From contig CANQPI010000011.1 of the NCBI GenBank assembly GCA_947625725.1, positions 1 to 52,791 on the forward strand: a DNA stretch of 52,791 nucleotides. The letters run 5' to 3'. Within the stretch, counting starts at the first letter, position 1. Each line of letters begins with the position of its first letter. This DNA is from an uncultured Clostridia bacterium (GTDB taxonomy: Bacteria; Bacillota; Clostridia; Christensenellales; CAG-314). Positions 45,301-52,791 of the stretch are shown in pieces. The position numbers and the translations under genes were made by a program. The notes beneath the pieces are model-generated. The model worked only from the letters and a program-made list of their open reading frames with translations. It did no database searches and was not told where the DNA came from.

Positions 45301-47246
45301 CAGACAGTTACAAGGTGGAAATCACCGAGCGCGAGTTCAAACTGTACAAAAACGACGCGTTGCAAACGATTACCGTATTGATGTATGTCAGCCAAAAGGT
45401 CTATGGCGAAATTGTGTACGATTTCTCCTTCCAATGGAATGGCAACTATTACCACGTGCAACCCGTCGGCATGCTTGACGGCAAAGTAGTGCAATTGGCA
45501 TTCGGCGTGGAAACGGAGGAGGGAATCCGGCAACTGTTCGTTTGCAACATGGACCTCACCAAGGACGAAACCGACATGTCTGTATATGCAGGCACTTACG
45601 AGGGCGAGGGCTTCAAAGCCGTCATCACCGATACGACGCTCACTTTCTACGTGGACGGACAACAAACGGAGTTGACGGATATGCGCTTTGTGTCCTACTT
45701 CGACTTTGACGTCGAGGAAACGTTCTACAAATATACGTTCTCCATTGGCGGCGTTACCTACGAAATGCAGTCTGCCGACGACAAAAACTGCATGTTGTTG
45801 ACGTCGAACGACGGCAAGGTGTACGTGTTGATTTCCTCCGAATACTCTCACGTTGCCGAGTACTACGGTTACAACGGCTATTTCGAGTCCGAGGACGGCA
45901 AGTACGCCATAGAAATAACCGACGATACCGTTGATATTTCCGTTGACGGCGCAAAGCAACAGACGGCGGTGGTCTATTTCGGCTATGAGGCGGGCTTGGT
46001 CGTTACGTTCGGCGGCAAAACCTACCATATCGGCGTGGGCTACTCCGAAGAGCGTGACAGCCGCTACCTGCTGTTGTTGGATAACGACGCGGTCAAAGTC
46101 ACGTTGTTCGCCATAGGCAAACCGATCGACGATTGGACTAACTACTACGGCAGATACGAAGGCATGGCAGAAGGCAAGGAATACGCCGCGGAAATCGGCG
46201 ACGGCGTTTTCAACATCACTATCAAGGGCGAAACAATTGCGGCGGAGAACATCATTCTGCGCCACGACAGCGAAGAAGATATCGACATATTCTACTTTAC
46301 GCTCAACGGCGAGCCGTACCGCCTCAGAATGGAAAACGACGGTGAGGCGCGCGTTGTCAGTGCCGACGGCGAGATCAATTGTTGGCTGGAAATAGTGCGC
46401 GAATCGGACGCTTGGAAACAATTCTTCGGCATTTGGGAAGGCAAGGACGGTCAAACGACTTACCGTATCGAGATAAGCGCAGACGAGAAAAAGTTGTTTG
46501 TAGACGGCGAGGAGCAAACCGCGACGTTCAAGTTCGACAGCGGTAATAGATTTGACGTTACTTGGGCAGGCTCGTATATGACTCTTGGATTGGTTTATCA
46601 CAGCGATGAAAATGGCGAATATCTCAATTTTAGCGGAATGACGCCGACAGGGGACTTTGTAGATGTCGATTTGTACCCCGTGCAGGAGTGCGCTTGGGCA
46701 GACGCTGTCGGCACCTACAACGGCGACGAAACGAACTCCGTCGTTATTCGTGAGGATAGTATCGAGGTGTCTATCGGCGACCTGCATTTTACCGTATATG
46801 CCGAGGACATAGAGTACAGTTACCGCACGCCTGAGGACGAGGACCCTTATCACAGATTTTTCTTCACGGTCAACGGCAGCGACTATGTTATCGAGGTCTA
46901 TTCCGATTTGAATTTTCTCACGATAGAGGACGACGGCGAACTGTACGAAAGTTTGAATCGCCCGACAGCCTGCGCTTGGGCAGAGTACTTTGGCACTTGG
47001 TCGTATATAGAAGGTTCAGACGTATATGAGATTGTTATCTCGGCAGATGGTTTTGATGTTACCTGCCTTGATGACGTCTACACGGTATCCGCTGATGACA
47101 TCACGTTCAATTTCGATCCCGAAACGGGCTTTACTTGGACTCATGATGGGGTACATTATAATCTTGAAATCAACGACGATCACTTTGACTTTTTTGATGA
47201 CGGCTACAATTTGCTTGCAGGCTATGGTCTTTATCGCGCGGAGTAA
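42321..47246 (+). CDS. Giant acidic lipoprotein with ~94-residue tandem repeats
   Basis: 1641 residues. ATG at 42321 follows GAGGAGG and starts the signal MVRNKRLLVVCLLLIFALCL with ACIAAC as lipobox. Residues about 35-195 contain two InlB/bacterial-repeat-type beta domains (GTVEVSDPAEG, TPKDGFEVTSFVVN). A less regular region follows (about 200-600). From about 44140 to the end, eleven tandem units start with a pattern like YxGTYxG, followed by an Ile/Val-rich strand and a VDG or DG turn; spacing converges on 282 bases (94 residues). The pattern suggests small lipocalin-like beta barrels. Composition is very acidic. The family is unrecognised; the protein is probably cell-surface or carbohydrate-binding. 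Confidence 0.8.
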   Translation: MVRNKRLLVVCLLLIFALCLACIAACTDKEEGFSVTVAPYDATQGTVEVSDPAEGELYDQGETVTITVTPKDGFEVTSFVVNHDDVQSIGSAGGTHRFRISADVTVTVTFDVVPDNHVTLATGTVGEGASVTFDPQPIDGKVEKGTPVTVTVTVEQGYILQAVKRNGVKEELTNNSFGFVAQENTTIDVETQAATAEQALNALKGAVKFEGTLVEEDEGYDPIYSTIVNVFDPQRNAVWLREVLDDGSTYSDEVIGKNDDGNAIRYSHNYLDGKVVASVLYYENGSPIAYDYFANACDALVAADLTSADNITWTFVNTAIAKAVANSVTGYDFDVETFTITLNDGKVTLNIVSQPILMEDDYGEYNVELTFELTASHDGTVIPQERFEDYPDVPELSAALRKAAAQDSYTATYTQTDLPGEYTQAGETTYVSYRTSNAVWMDNPDDLCGYVVRPDGKVWEFFLYKDGGMWLGDDPFANNLGEISCAFDLGGISPNMFTLDEDGNYVLRDADVVYYSDREVYLTAIAAQSFTIGQGDMFNDASRAVNFAITLQDGAIHSVSYHGEYWYYDMLFDNFDAEIVFDHFGETQLPDDVTLDSELVDGTIDPNYVGVWVNDDKSVRIDISLDGIIVNYAGPDEITLIPDGGYKLTFIDGEITIALNGDKLVVKGMGEGEMQLRRQLCEWEDILGTFSTVLFDENGVPTKISVEITLDSLTVTIGDISEVYKDFLWDYGQFMFDDYSTIYQLDLDGNVIKYNFYVSYLPYSFPLYREGMEVDLTDYVGTYTTDDPEYSGTRVVIKEDGISVWLTGVTGENVASDIVVSHYLDDDTQEEFVQITFVVEGGWVFHIQPLSKDKIFLFDEMEDFFPEAALLVSDTYVEDYSAFCGEYTGIGGNQITIKIEQGKITITLGRNAPPTVIEQFDFYDVEYGTPCFVWEDEQGIIYTIEQYGLDLGYINYYGFDPDNREITFDNYLEKNDHVVDLGNIVGTYFGNDGTDSYKVEITEREFKLYKNDALQTITVLMYVSQKVYGEIVYDFSFQWNGNYYHVQPVGMLDGKVVQLAFGVETEEGIRQLFVCNMDLTKDETDMSVYAGTYEGEGFKAVITDTTLTFYVDGQQTELTDMRFVSYFDFDVEETFYKYTFSIGGVTYEMQSADDKNCMLLTSNDGKVYVLISSEYSHVAEYYGYNGYFESEDGKYAIEITDDTVDISVDGAKQQTAVVYFGYEAGLVVTFGGKTYHIGVGYSEERDSRYLLLLDNDAVKVTLFAIGKPIDDWTNYYGRYEGMAEGKEYAAEIGDGVFNITIKGETIAAENIILRHDSEEDIDIFYFTLNGEPYRLRMENDGEARVVSADGEINCWLEIVRESDAWKQFFGIWEGKDGQTTYRIEISADEKKLFVDGEEQTATFKFDSGNRFDVTWAGSYMTLGLVYHSDENGEYLNFSGMTPTGDFVDVDLYPVQECAWADAVGTYNGDETNSVVIREDSIEVSIGDLHFTVYAEDIEYSYRTPEDEDPYHRFFFTVNGSDYVIEVYSDLNFLTIEDDGELYESLNRPTACAWAEYFGTWSYIEGSDVYEIVISADGFDVTCLDDVYTVSADDITFNFDPETGFTWTHDGVHYNLEINDDHFDFFDDGYNLLAGYGLYRAE
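44143..47243 (+). repeat. Eleven diverged tandem protein repeats
   Basis: Unit starts near 44143, 44377, 44656, 44967, 45268, 45586, 45862, 46144, 46423, 46705 and 46987. Typical unit starts are YVGTYTT, YAGTYEG, YYGRYEG, FFGIWEG and YFGTWSY. The last four intervals are 279-282 bases. Confidence 0.75.
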
Positions 47247-47326
47247 CATACGCGGTGTCAAAACTCTGTTTCGGCAGAGCGACGGCAAACGACAAAGTCA
47301 CAAAAAGTTCCATTTGCGGAACATCG

Positions 47327-47357
47327 AGAGGACGCAAAACCGCGTCCTCTTTTTTTG
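47327..47357 (+). terminator. Terminator of repeat lipoprotein gene
   Basis: AGAGGACGC pairs with GCGTCCTCT, followed by seven Ts. Confidence 0.88.
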
Positions 47358-47365
47358 CGCCGCAG

Positions 47366-47394
47366 TTGACAGGCAAAGTATATTTGAGTATAAT
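47366..47394 (+). promoter_or_regulatory. Promoter of GH95-like gene
   Basis: Perfect TTGACA (47366-47371), 17-base spacer, TATAAT (47389-47394). It probably also drives purC and genes beyond. Confidence 0.85.
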
Positions 47395-47430
47395 AATAAA
47401 TTGTAATGCTATGCTCTTTTGGGAGAAATT

Positions 47431-49800
47431 ATGTCAGACAAATTTGCCGATATTTTGAAATTTTGCACGCCCGCGCGTTGGTGGGGCGAAAAATGGCGCG
47501 AGGGACTTTACCTCGGCAACGGCAAAATGGGCGCAAATATCTACGGAGGGGCTTCGGAGGAAAAAATTTTGCTCAACGAAGCGTCCCTTTTTTGGCGGGG
47601 TCGCACAACCGTCGTCCCCGACGTGTCGGACAGGATAGAGGAAACAAAACGACGTATTGACGAGGGGAACTTTTTGGGAGCGCAAAAAGTCATTCCCGAC
47701 GCACTCAAACAAAAGAATTTTCGTCCGCAGGCGGCGTATCCTTTGCCGTTGTGCGAGTTGGATATGATTTTTTCCCAAACGGACGTCACGACGGACTATT
47801 GCCGTCTGTTGGATATGTCCAAGGGCGAGGCTACCGTCACCTACACCGCGGGGGATACCAAGTACAAACGTTGCGCGTTTGTTTCTCGCGCGGACGACGT
47901 GTTGGCTTATCGCGTGACCAAGCAGGGCAATGGTACGGTATCCGTCAGACTGTGCTTTCAGTTGATGCACAGAGTCAATTCCCACACCTACGAGGGACTG
48001 TGCGACATGCCCGAGGGCGTTTCCGTCGCGTACGACCGTCAAAACATGTTTTTTGCCGCGCGCAACGACGACAACGGCACCGACTACGGAGCGGTGGCAA
48101 AACTGCACGTTTTGGGCGGCACCGTTCGCGCCGAGGCGGATCACGTGGACGTTATCAACGCGCAATCGGTGTTGATTCTTGTCAAAACTTTTGCCGTCGG
48201 CTCGCGGGAACGCGAGTGGAACAACCTCAAAAACAGTTTGGCTACATTCAAGGACGGCTACGAAAAAATGCTCAAAGCCCACGCCGCGCTACATTCCAAG
48301 TTGTACCAAACTGCGGCGGTGCATATAGGCAAAACGCAGGACGCGCCTATCGAGGACTTGATGTTGCAGGCGGAAAACGGGCTTTTGCCTCCGCAACTTG
48401 TAGAAAAACTCTATCAATTTGCGCGGTATCTCAAAGTCAGCGGTACGGGCGAGGATGGCTTGTTTGGACCTTGCGGGCTTTGGAACGGCTGTTACAAGCC
48501 TTACAGGGCGTTCAGATGTATGAGCGGAGAACAGCAAATGACCATGCTATTTGCCTTGCAGGGCAACATGTACGCCGATTTCGAAAAGTCTTTCGACTAC
48601 TTTTGGAACAATCTCGGCGATTACCGCAACAACGCGCAACGTATCTTTGGTTGTCGCGGCATAGCCGTACCCGTCGTCGCCGCTCCCAACACGGGACGGT
48701 TGGGCAGTACGGACGTGTTCGCCGTTCATTTTTGCGGTTGCGCGGCGTGGATAGCCAACTTGTACTACAAGTACTGCAAGTACAGCGGCAACGTCAAGTT
48801 TCTCAAAAACCGCCTGATACCTTTCATGAAAGAAGCGGCGCAGTTCTACGAGGACTTGTTGCAACGCACGGACAAGGGATTGGAAATCAACCCCTCCGCG
48901 TTGCCCGTCCGCATTGCCGACGGATACAGCATTACCGACCGACCGCTTGTGGCAAAAAACAGCGATCTTGATTTCGCCCTCGCAAGGGACATGCTGTCCA
49001 ATTTGGTGGAGGCTTGCAAAAACAACAACGTGCGCGGTCGTCTTGCCGTGTGGCAAAAGTTGTTGGAGGAGTTCCCCGACAAGCAGTGCGGCAGCGACGG
49101 CGTTTACCGCGAGTTTGTCAACTCTCTCATTTCCGTTGACTACACGGGCATTTCCAACGGCACGCTGTACTCGGCTTACTTCGGCGAGGACGTAAATTTT
49201 TTGACCGATACCGAAACCAAATCGCACTACATAGCCACCGCCGACAAAAAGCGTTCGAGAGCGGCGTCGCAAAACAGTTACAACATGACGGTGCTTGCGG
49301 CGGTCTACGCCCGATTGGGCGAGGCGGACAAGGCAAACCTGTGCTTGACCAACGCCGTGCGCGGTTGCGCGATCAACAATCTCGCTTTCGTAGACAAGGA
49401 TTGGCGCGGCATGGGCGTGTGCGGCAGCGGCGTTTGGACGCCCGTTCAACTCAACGTCAACATGGTGTTTGCGCATGCCGTCCAACAAATGTTGATGTAC
49501 TCTCACGGCGACGTGTTGGCGTTGTTTCCCGCATTTCCCCGCAGTTGGGGCAAGGCGAGTTTTGAGGGGTTTGTCGCGGAAAACGGAGTAGAGGCTTCGG
49601 CGACTTTCGACGCGGAAAAGGGCATGCTGAACATCAAACTAGACAGCAAAAGGGAAACTTCTCTGCATTTGTATTTGCCCGACTGCGTCAAAAAAGTCGT
49701 CAAAACCAAATCCTCGCCCAAAACGGACGCAAAGGATTTTGTCGTGACCGTACCCGCAGGCAAAAGTCTGGAACTTAATTACAAGGTTAAATTGGTGTAA
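47431..49800 (+). CDS. GH95-like glycoside hydrolase (alpha-L-fucosidase family)
   Basis: 789 residues. ATG at 47431 follows GGGAGA. The N-terminus has the GH95 signature PARWWGEKWREGLYLGNGKM followed by NEASLFWRG. The middle carries LFGPCGLWNGCYKPYR and a helical barrel region. The end has the usual terminal beta domain with LALFPAFPRSWGKASFEGF. No signal peptide is present, so it acts in the cytoplasm. GH95 enzymes remove alpha-1,2-fucose (some galactose) from mucin or plant glycans. Catalytic residues could not be mapped by eye, and several regions differ from well-known members, so specificity is open. Confidence 0.75.
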   Translation: MSDKFADILKFCTPARWWGEKWREGLYLGNGKMGANIYGGASEEKILLNEASLFWRGRTTVVPDVSDRIEETKRRIDEGNFLGAQKVIPDALKQKNFRPQAAYPLPLCELDMIFSQTDVTTDYCRLLDMSKGEATVTYTAGDTKYKRCAFVSRADDVLAYRVTKQGNGTVSVRLCFQLMHRVNSHTYEGLCDMPEGVSVAYDRQNMFFAARNDDNGTDYGAVAKLHVLGGTVRAEADHVDVINAQSVLILVKTFAVGSREREWNNLKNSLATFKDGYEKMLKAHAALHSKLYQTAAVHIGKTQDAPIEDLMLQAENGLLPPQLVEKLYQFARYLKVSGTGEDGLFGPCGLWNGCYKPYRAFRCMSGEQQMTMLFALQGNMYADFEKSFDYFWNNLGDYRNNAQRIFGCRGIAVPVVAAPNTGRLGSTDVFAVHFCGCAAWIANLYYKYCKYSGNVKFLKNRLIPFMKEAAQFYEDLLQRTDKGLEINPSALPVRIADGYSITDRPLVAKNSDLDFALARDMLSNLVEACKNNNVRGRLAVWQKLLEEFPDKQCGSDGVYREFVNSLISVDYTGISNGTLYSAYFGEDVNFLTDTETKSHYIATADKKRSRAASQNSYNMTVLAAVYARLGEADKANLCLTNAVRGCAINNLAFVDKDWRGMGVCGSGVWTPVQLNVNMVFAHAVQQMLMYSHGDVLALFPAFPRSWGKASFEGFVAENGVEASATFDAEKGMLNIKLDSKRETSLHLYLPDCVKKVVKTKSSPKTDAKDFVVTVPAGKSLELNYKVKLV

Positions 49801-49802
49801 CT

Positions 49803-50510
49803 ATGAATTTGCAAAAATCGAATTTACTTTCCGAGGGCAAAACAAAACGCCTTTGGGCGACAAACGATCCCAAGTTTGCCATAGCGGAGTTCTACGACGA
49901 CGCAATGATGTATCACGGCAAGCGCAAGTTGTACTTTGAGGGCAAGGGCAATCTTACCAACGAAATAAACGAAATTTTGATGCGCGTGTTGGAGGACAAC
50001 AACATCAACACCGCGTTTGTGGGGAGATATTCCGACAATTCCGCCATTGTCAAACTTGCGGAAATGTTGCCTATCGAGGTAGTTGTGCGCAACTACGCCG
50101 CAGGCACCATGCCGGAAAGGTTGGGGTTGGAATATCACAAAAAACTCAAATCTTCCGTGCTGGAATTTTGTTACAAAAACGACGCCTTGGGCGACCCCGT
50201 GATAAACGAATATCACGCTTACGCAATGGAACTTTGCACGCAGGAGGAAATGTCCGCAATGTGCTACAACGCCATGCGCATCAACAAGGTGCTGACGGAT
50301 TTGATGAAAGAAGCGGACGTGATCGTCGCCGATTTCAAAGTGGAGTTCGGCAGAGTAAACGGTCGTTTGCTTGTCGCAGATGAAATTTCTCCCAACGTTG
50401 CGCGTTTTTGGGACAAAAATACTCTGCGTCGCATGGATAACGACGGCAAAAACCCCGAACAGGAGTATCAAACATTGCTGAAACTTCTCAAAAGCATTAC
50501 CGACAAATAG
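49803..50510 (+). CDS. purC: Phosphoribosylaminoimidazole-succinocarboxamide synthase
   Basis: A 235-residue SAICAR synthetase of purine biosynthesis joining CAIR and aspartate with ATP. Landmarks: LLSEGKTKRLWAT, the VVVRNYAAGTM segment and the late VADFKVEFGR and LVADEISPNVARFWD. The length is typical. It starts two bases after the glycosidase stop, so it lies in the same transcript despite unrelated function. No other purine genes are in the window. Confidence 0.96.
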   Translation: MNLQKSNLLSEGKTKRLWATNDPKFAIAEFYDDAMMYHGKRKLYFEGKGNLTNEINEILMRVLEDNNINTAFVGRYSDNSAIVKLAEMLPIEVVVRNYAAGTMPERLGLEYHKKLKSSVLEFCYKNDALGDPVINEYHAYAMELCTQEEMSAMCYNAMRINKVLTDLMKEADVIVADFKVEFGRVNGRLLVADEISPNVARFWDKNTLRRMDNDGKNPEQEYQTLLKLLKSITDK

Positions 50511-50526
50511 CCCAAAGGAGATTTTT

Positions 50527-51003
50527 ATGAAATGTATGTACTGTGGCTGTGAAGACAGCAAGGTGATTGACTCGCGTTCCACCGACGACGGAAGAAGTAT
50601 TCGCCGTCGCCGTGAGTGCGTGGCTTGCGGCAAGCGTTTTACCACCTTCGAAACGATCGAAACGGTGCCTTTTTTGGTGATCAAGCGGGACGGCACAAGA
50701 CAAATATACGACCGTTCCAAAATAAAAAACGGCATTTTGCGCGCCTGCGAAAAGCGTCCCATATCCATGGCGCAGATCGATGCCGTGGTGGACAATATCG
50801 AAAAATCGCTCTACAACAGTCTGGACGAGGAAATTACCTCGCAAAAGATCGGCGACCTTGTAATGGAACAACTCAAAGAGTTGGACGACGTCGCCTACAT
50901 TCGTTTTGCGGCGGTGTACCGTCAATTCAAGGACAGCGCGACTTTCTTTGAGGAAATGAACAAAATTTTCAACACAGGCAACTCCAAAGGAAAGATCCGT
51001 TGA
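50527..51003 (+). CDS. nrdR: Transcriptional repressor NrdR
   Basis: A 158-residue regulator of ribonucleotide reductase genes. The N-terminal zinc ribbon has CMYCGC and CVACGKRFTTFE; the ATP-cone begins PFLVIKRDGTRQIYDR. The length is typical (about 150-160). AAAGGAG precedes ATG. No nrd gene or NrdR box was recognised in this window, so targets lie elsewhere. Confidence 0.97.
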   Translation: MKCMYCGCEDSKVIDSRSTDDGRSIRRRRECVACGKRFTTFETIETVPFLVIKRDGTRQIYDRSKIKNGILRACEKRPISMAQIDAVVDNIEKSLYNSLDEEITSQKIGDLVMEQLKELDDVAYIRFAAVYRQFKDSATFFEEMNKIFNTGNSKGKIR

Positions 51004-51563
51004 TGAGAAACCTCGAACAGGAACTTAAATTGCGTTTGGACGAACGGGAGTACGGCATTTTGTCGCAGTTGACCCAAGCCGAACCGCAATTGCAGATCAA
51101 CTACTATTTTGCCTATCGCCAAATGCCGCGCGACGAAATGGTGCGCGTTCGCAAAAAGGGCGACGCTTACACGCTCTGTTACAAAAAACGTCTTGCCGAT
51201 ATCGACGGCGTAAACGTCTGCGACGAGCGCGAGAGCAAGTTGGAAACCGTTCACGCGCAGTACATTCTGACGCGCGGACTGACCGTGGACGAAATGCGCA
51301 AACTGTGCGGAGTCGCCGTTCCCGAGCAACTGCGGCTGTTGGGCAGTATGGAAACTTTCCGCACGCGATTTGTTTGGAACGAGTGGACTTTGGAATTGGA
51401 CAAAAACGTCTACCTGGGCGCGACCGACTACGAATTGGAGTGCGAAAACGGCGACGCGTCGCGGTTGGACGGACTCAAAAACCGCCTTTACTACGATTTC
51501 GGCATACGTTCCAAACCCTCTTTACCCAAGATAGAAAGATTTTTGAACAGGTTGAAACAATGA
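51003..51563 (+). CDS. CYTH-domain protein (triphosphate tunnel family)
   Basis: 186 residues. It starts MRNLEQELKLRLDEREY; the ATG overlaps the nrdR stop by one base (TGATG). The ExExK signature is EQELK near residues 5-9. Alternating basic and acidic strands (MVRVRKKGDAYTLCYKKR, then YELECENGDASRLDGL) fit the eight-stranded tunnel that binds triphosphates. Members are thiamine-, RNA- or inorganic triphosphatases or adenylate cyclases; which one is not decided. Confidence 0.8.
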   Translation: MRNLEQELKLRLDEREYGILSQLTQAEPQLQINYYFAYRQMPRDEMVRVRKKGDAYTLCYKKRLADIDGVNVCDERESKLETVHAQYILTRGLTVDEMRKLCGVAVPEQLRLLGSMETFRTRFVWNEWTLELDKNVYLGATDYELECENGDASRLDGLKNRLYYDFGIRSKPSLPKIERFLNRLKQ

Positions 51564-52204
51564 AACTGACCAAAACTTACAAATACATAATTTTCGATTT
51601 CGACGGCACGCTCAACGACACGTCGCCCGGTATCTACGCGACGTTTACCGCCGTATTGAACAGTTTCGGCGCGGACGCGTCCAGGACGGATCTGTCCCGA
51701 CACATCGGTCCTCCGCTCGAAGACAGTTACACCGAACTGTTGGGCGCAGATCGTTGCGCCGCCGCGGTGGCGTTGCACAAACAGATATTCGCTCAAACGC
51801 ACGCCGCCGAGAACAGTCGTTTGTACGACGGTATTACCGATGTGCTTGCCGCGCTCCAAGCGCACGGATACGTGCTTTCCATTGCTTCCAGCAAGTACGA
51901 ACCGCACGCTATCGAATCGCTTCGGTATCACAAACTTACCGATTATTTTCAATTTGTCTACGGGCAAACGGACAAGCGCGGTTTCAAGCGGGACGTGCTT
52001 GCGCAGTTGATAGGCGACCACGGGTGGAACAAGGACGAATGTCTGTTGATCGGCGACACTGTACACGACGCCCTGGGCGCAGAGTATTGCAACATAGATT
52101 TCGTCGCCGTCACCTACGGCTTCGGCAAAGAGGACGAACTGAAAAAATTCCACCCCATATCCACAGTTTCGTCGCCGAAACAAATTTTGGAGTTACTTAT
52201 TTGA
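51560..52204 (+). CDS. HAD-family phosphatase, phosphoglycolate-phosphatase-like
   Basis: 214 residues starting MKLTKTYKYIIFDFDGTLND. ATG overlaps the CYTH stop (ATGA). HAD motifs: I DFDGTL (nucleophile and acid/base Asp), II LSIASSKYE, III the Lys in the KRGFKRDVL region, and IV LLIGDTVHDALGA. The helical cap between I and II matches subclass C1, like Gph or PpaX. The substrate is not determined. Confidence 0.88.
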   Translation: MKLTKTYKYIIFDFDGTLNDTSPGIYATFTAVLNSFGADASRTDLSRHIGPPLEDSYTELLGADRCAAAVALHKQIFAQTHAAENSRLYDGITDVLAALQAHGYVLSIASSKYEPHAIESLRYHKLTDYFQFVYGQTDKRGFKRDVLAQLIGDHGWNKDECLLIGDTVHDALGAEYCNIDFVAVTYGFGKEDELKKFHPISTVSSPKQILELLI

Positions 52205-52206
52205 CA

Positions 52207-52791
52207 ATGAAACGCAAAGATTACAAAAGTTATTTCAAAAACGTAATAGTTCCCGTTTTCGTCTACGGCGCTATCACGGGATTGATCGTCGGCACGGCGG
52301 TGTACTTTTTCAAGTGGGTAGCCGAGTGGTTGACGGAACAGTCGGCGATTATTTACCGCTATGCGCAAACGCATTGGTGGCTGGCATTGGCGGTGGTCGC
52401 GGGAGCGGCGTTGTTGTCCGTCGTGGCGTATTTCCTGCAAAAATGGTCGCCCGAAACGGCAGGCGGGGGCATACCTCGCGCCGAAGGCGTGTTGCGCGGC
52501 TTGCTTACGTTCAGGTGGTTGCGCACGGGTATAGCCGTGGTAGTCAACAGTTGGATCAGTTTTTTTGCGGGGCTTCCGTTGGGTAGCGAGGGACCTAGCG
52601 TGTTGCTCGGCACCGCTATCGGCGGCGGAACGTGCAAACTGCCTCTTTCCCACAACAGTTGGGATCGCTACATCATGACGGGCGGCGCGTGCGCGGGATT
52701 TGCCGTTGCGACTGCCGCGCCTATCACGGGCATTTTGTTCGCGCTGGAAGAAGCGCACAAACGTTTTACTCCCATGATCTTTCTCATGGCG
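52207..52791 (+). CDS. ClC-family chloride channel/transporter, 3' end missing
   Basis: The first 195 codons, cut by the window edge. They start MKRKDYKSYFKNVIVPVFVY at 52207, two bases after the HAD stop. ClC signatures are present: GGGIPRAEG (the GSGIP ion-binding region) and LPLGSEGPSVLLG (GxEGP with the gating Glu), then a hydrophobic helix ending ALEEAHK. Presence of the gating Glu is compatible with an H+/Cl- exchanger. A C-terminal domain cannot be assessed. Confidence 0.9.
   Translation, partial: MKRKDYKSYFKNVIVPVFVYGAITGLIVGTAVYFFKWVAEWLTEQSAIIYRYAQTHWWLALAVVAGAALLSVVAYFLQKWSPETAGGGIPRAEGVLRGLLTFRWLRTGIAVVVNSWISFFAGLPLGSEGPSVLLGTAIGGGTCKLPLSHNSWDRYIMTGGACAGFAVATAAPITGILFALEEAHKRFTPMIFLMA

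Noticed and set aside
44553-46853. 766-codon minus-strand frame opposite the repeat lipoprotein gene
   Set aside because: It is the shadow of a repetitive, codon-biased gene; the sense strand has signal peptide, ribosome site, promoter and terminator.
47419-47430. TTG start adding four residues to the GH95-like protein
   Set aside because: The TTG lies within the ribosome site; ATG at 47431 is correctly spaced.

Overview
The window looks like a piece of the chromosome of an uncultured gut-type Clostridia (Bacillota). This is inferred from gene content only: strong AGGAGG-type ribosome sites, TTGACA/TATAAT promoters, intrinsic terminators, NrdR, YitT pairs, PepT, pyrimidine-nucleoside phosphorylase, BspA-like leucine-rich-repeat lipoproteins and a GH95-type fucosidase. 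No rRNA, tRNA, CRISPR array, transposase, integrase or phage gene was recognised.

Region 1 (1-9274) is an AT-rich accessory island unlike the rest. Two long overlapping genes (1005-6104 and 6091-8358) form an operon. The first encodes a 1699-residue protein with GHKL-ATPase-like motifs, one or two phosphoribosyltransferase-like motifs and two CxxC knuckles. The second encodes a 755-residue calcineurin-like metallophosphoesterase with a possible GAF-like N-terminal domain. Both flanks are non-coding or hold broken gene remnants, as expected for a transferred defence-type island. I do not recognise it as a named system.

Region 2 (9391-15345) holds a giant LRR lipoprotein gene and a small GIY-YIG nuclease gene. 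Region 4 (36334-47246) has three more large lipoprotein genes. Two of the four lipoprotein genes (9655 and 38086) share one upstream cassette: a ~165-nt putative structured RNA with compensatory changes between copies, an intrinsic terminator, then a promoter whose -35/-10 spacer contains exactly ten G residues. Length change of such a tract would alter promoter spacing, so these look like phase-variable surface proteins combined with an unassigned RNA element. This is the second strong candidate for something undescribed.

Region 3 (15617-36144) is mostly housekeeping: a small membrane protein, a DMT transporter behind a structured leader, a tight glycogen/maltodextrin operon (malQ-glgB-glgP-GH13), two YitT-family membrane proteins, a MATE transporter, a UDG-superfamily glycosylase with an HD hydrolase, pepT, a glycolipid glycosyltransferase with an acyltransferase, and divergent fba and gap.

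Region 4 also carries a pyrimidine-nucleoside phosphorylase and an S51-like peptidase. Region 5 (47431-52791) carries a GH95-like glycosidase, purC, nrdR, a CYTH protein, a HAD phosphatase and the start of a ClC channel cut by the window edge. The metabolic theme is glycan use: glycogen turnover, fucoside hydrolysis, and glycolysis through Fba and Gap.
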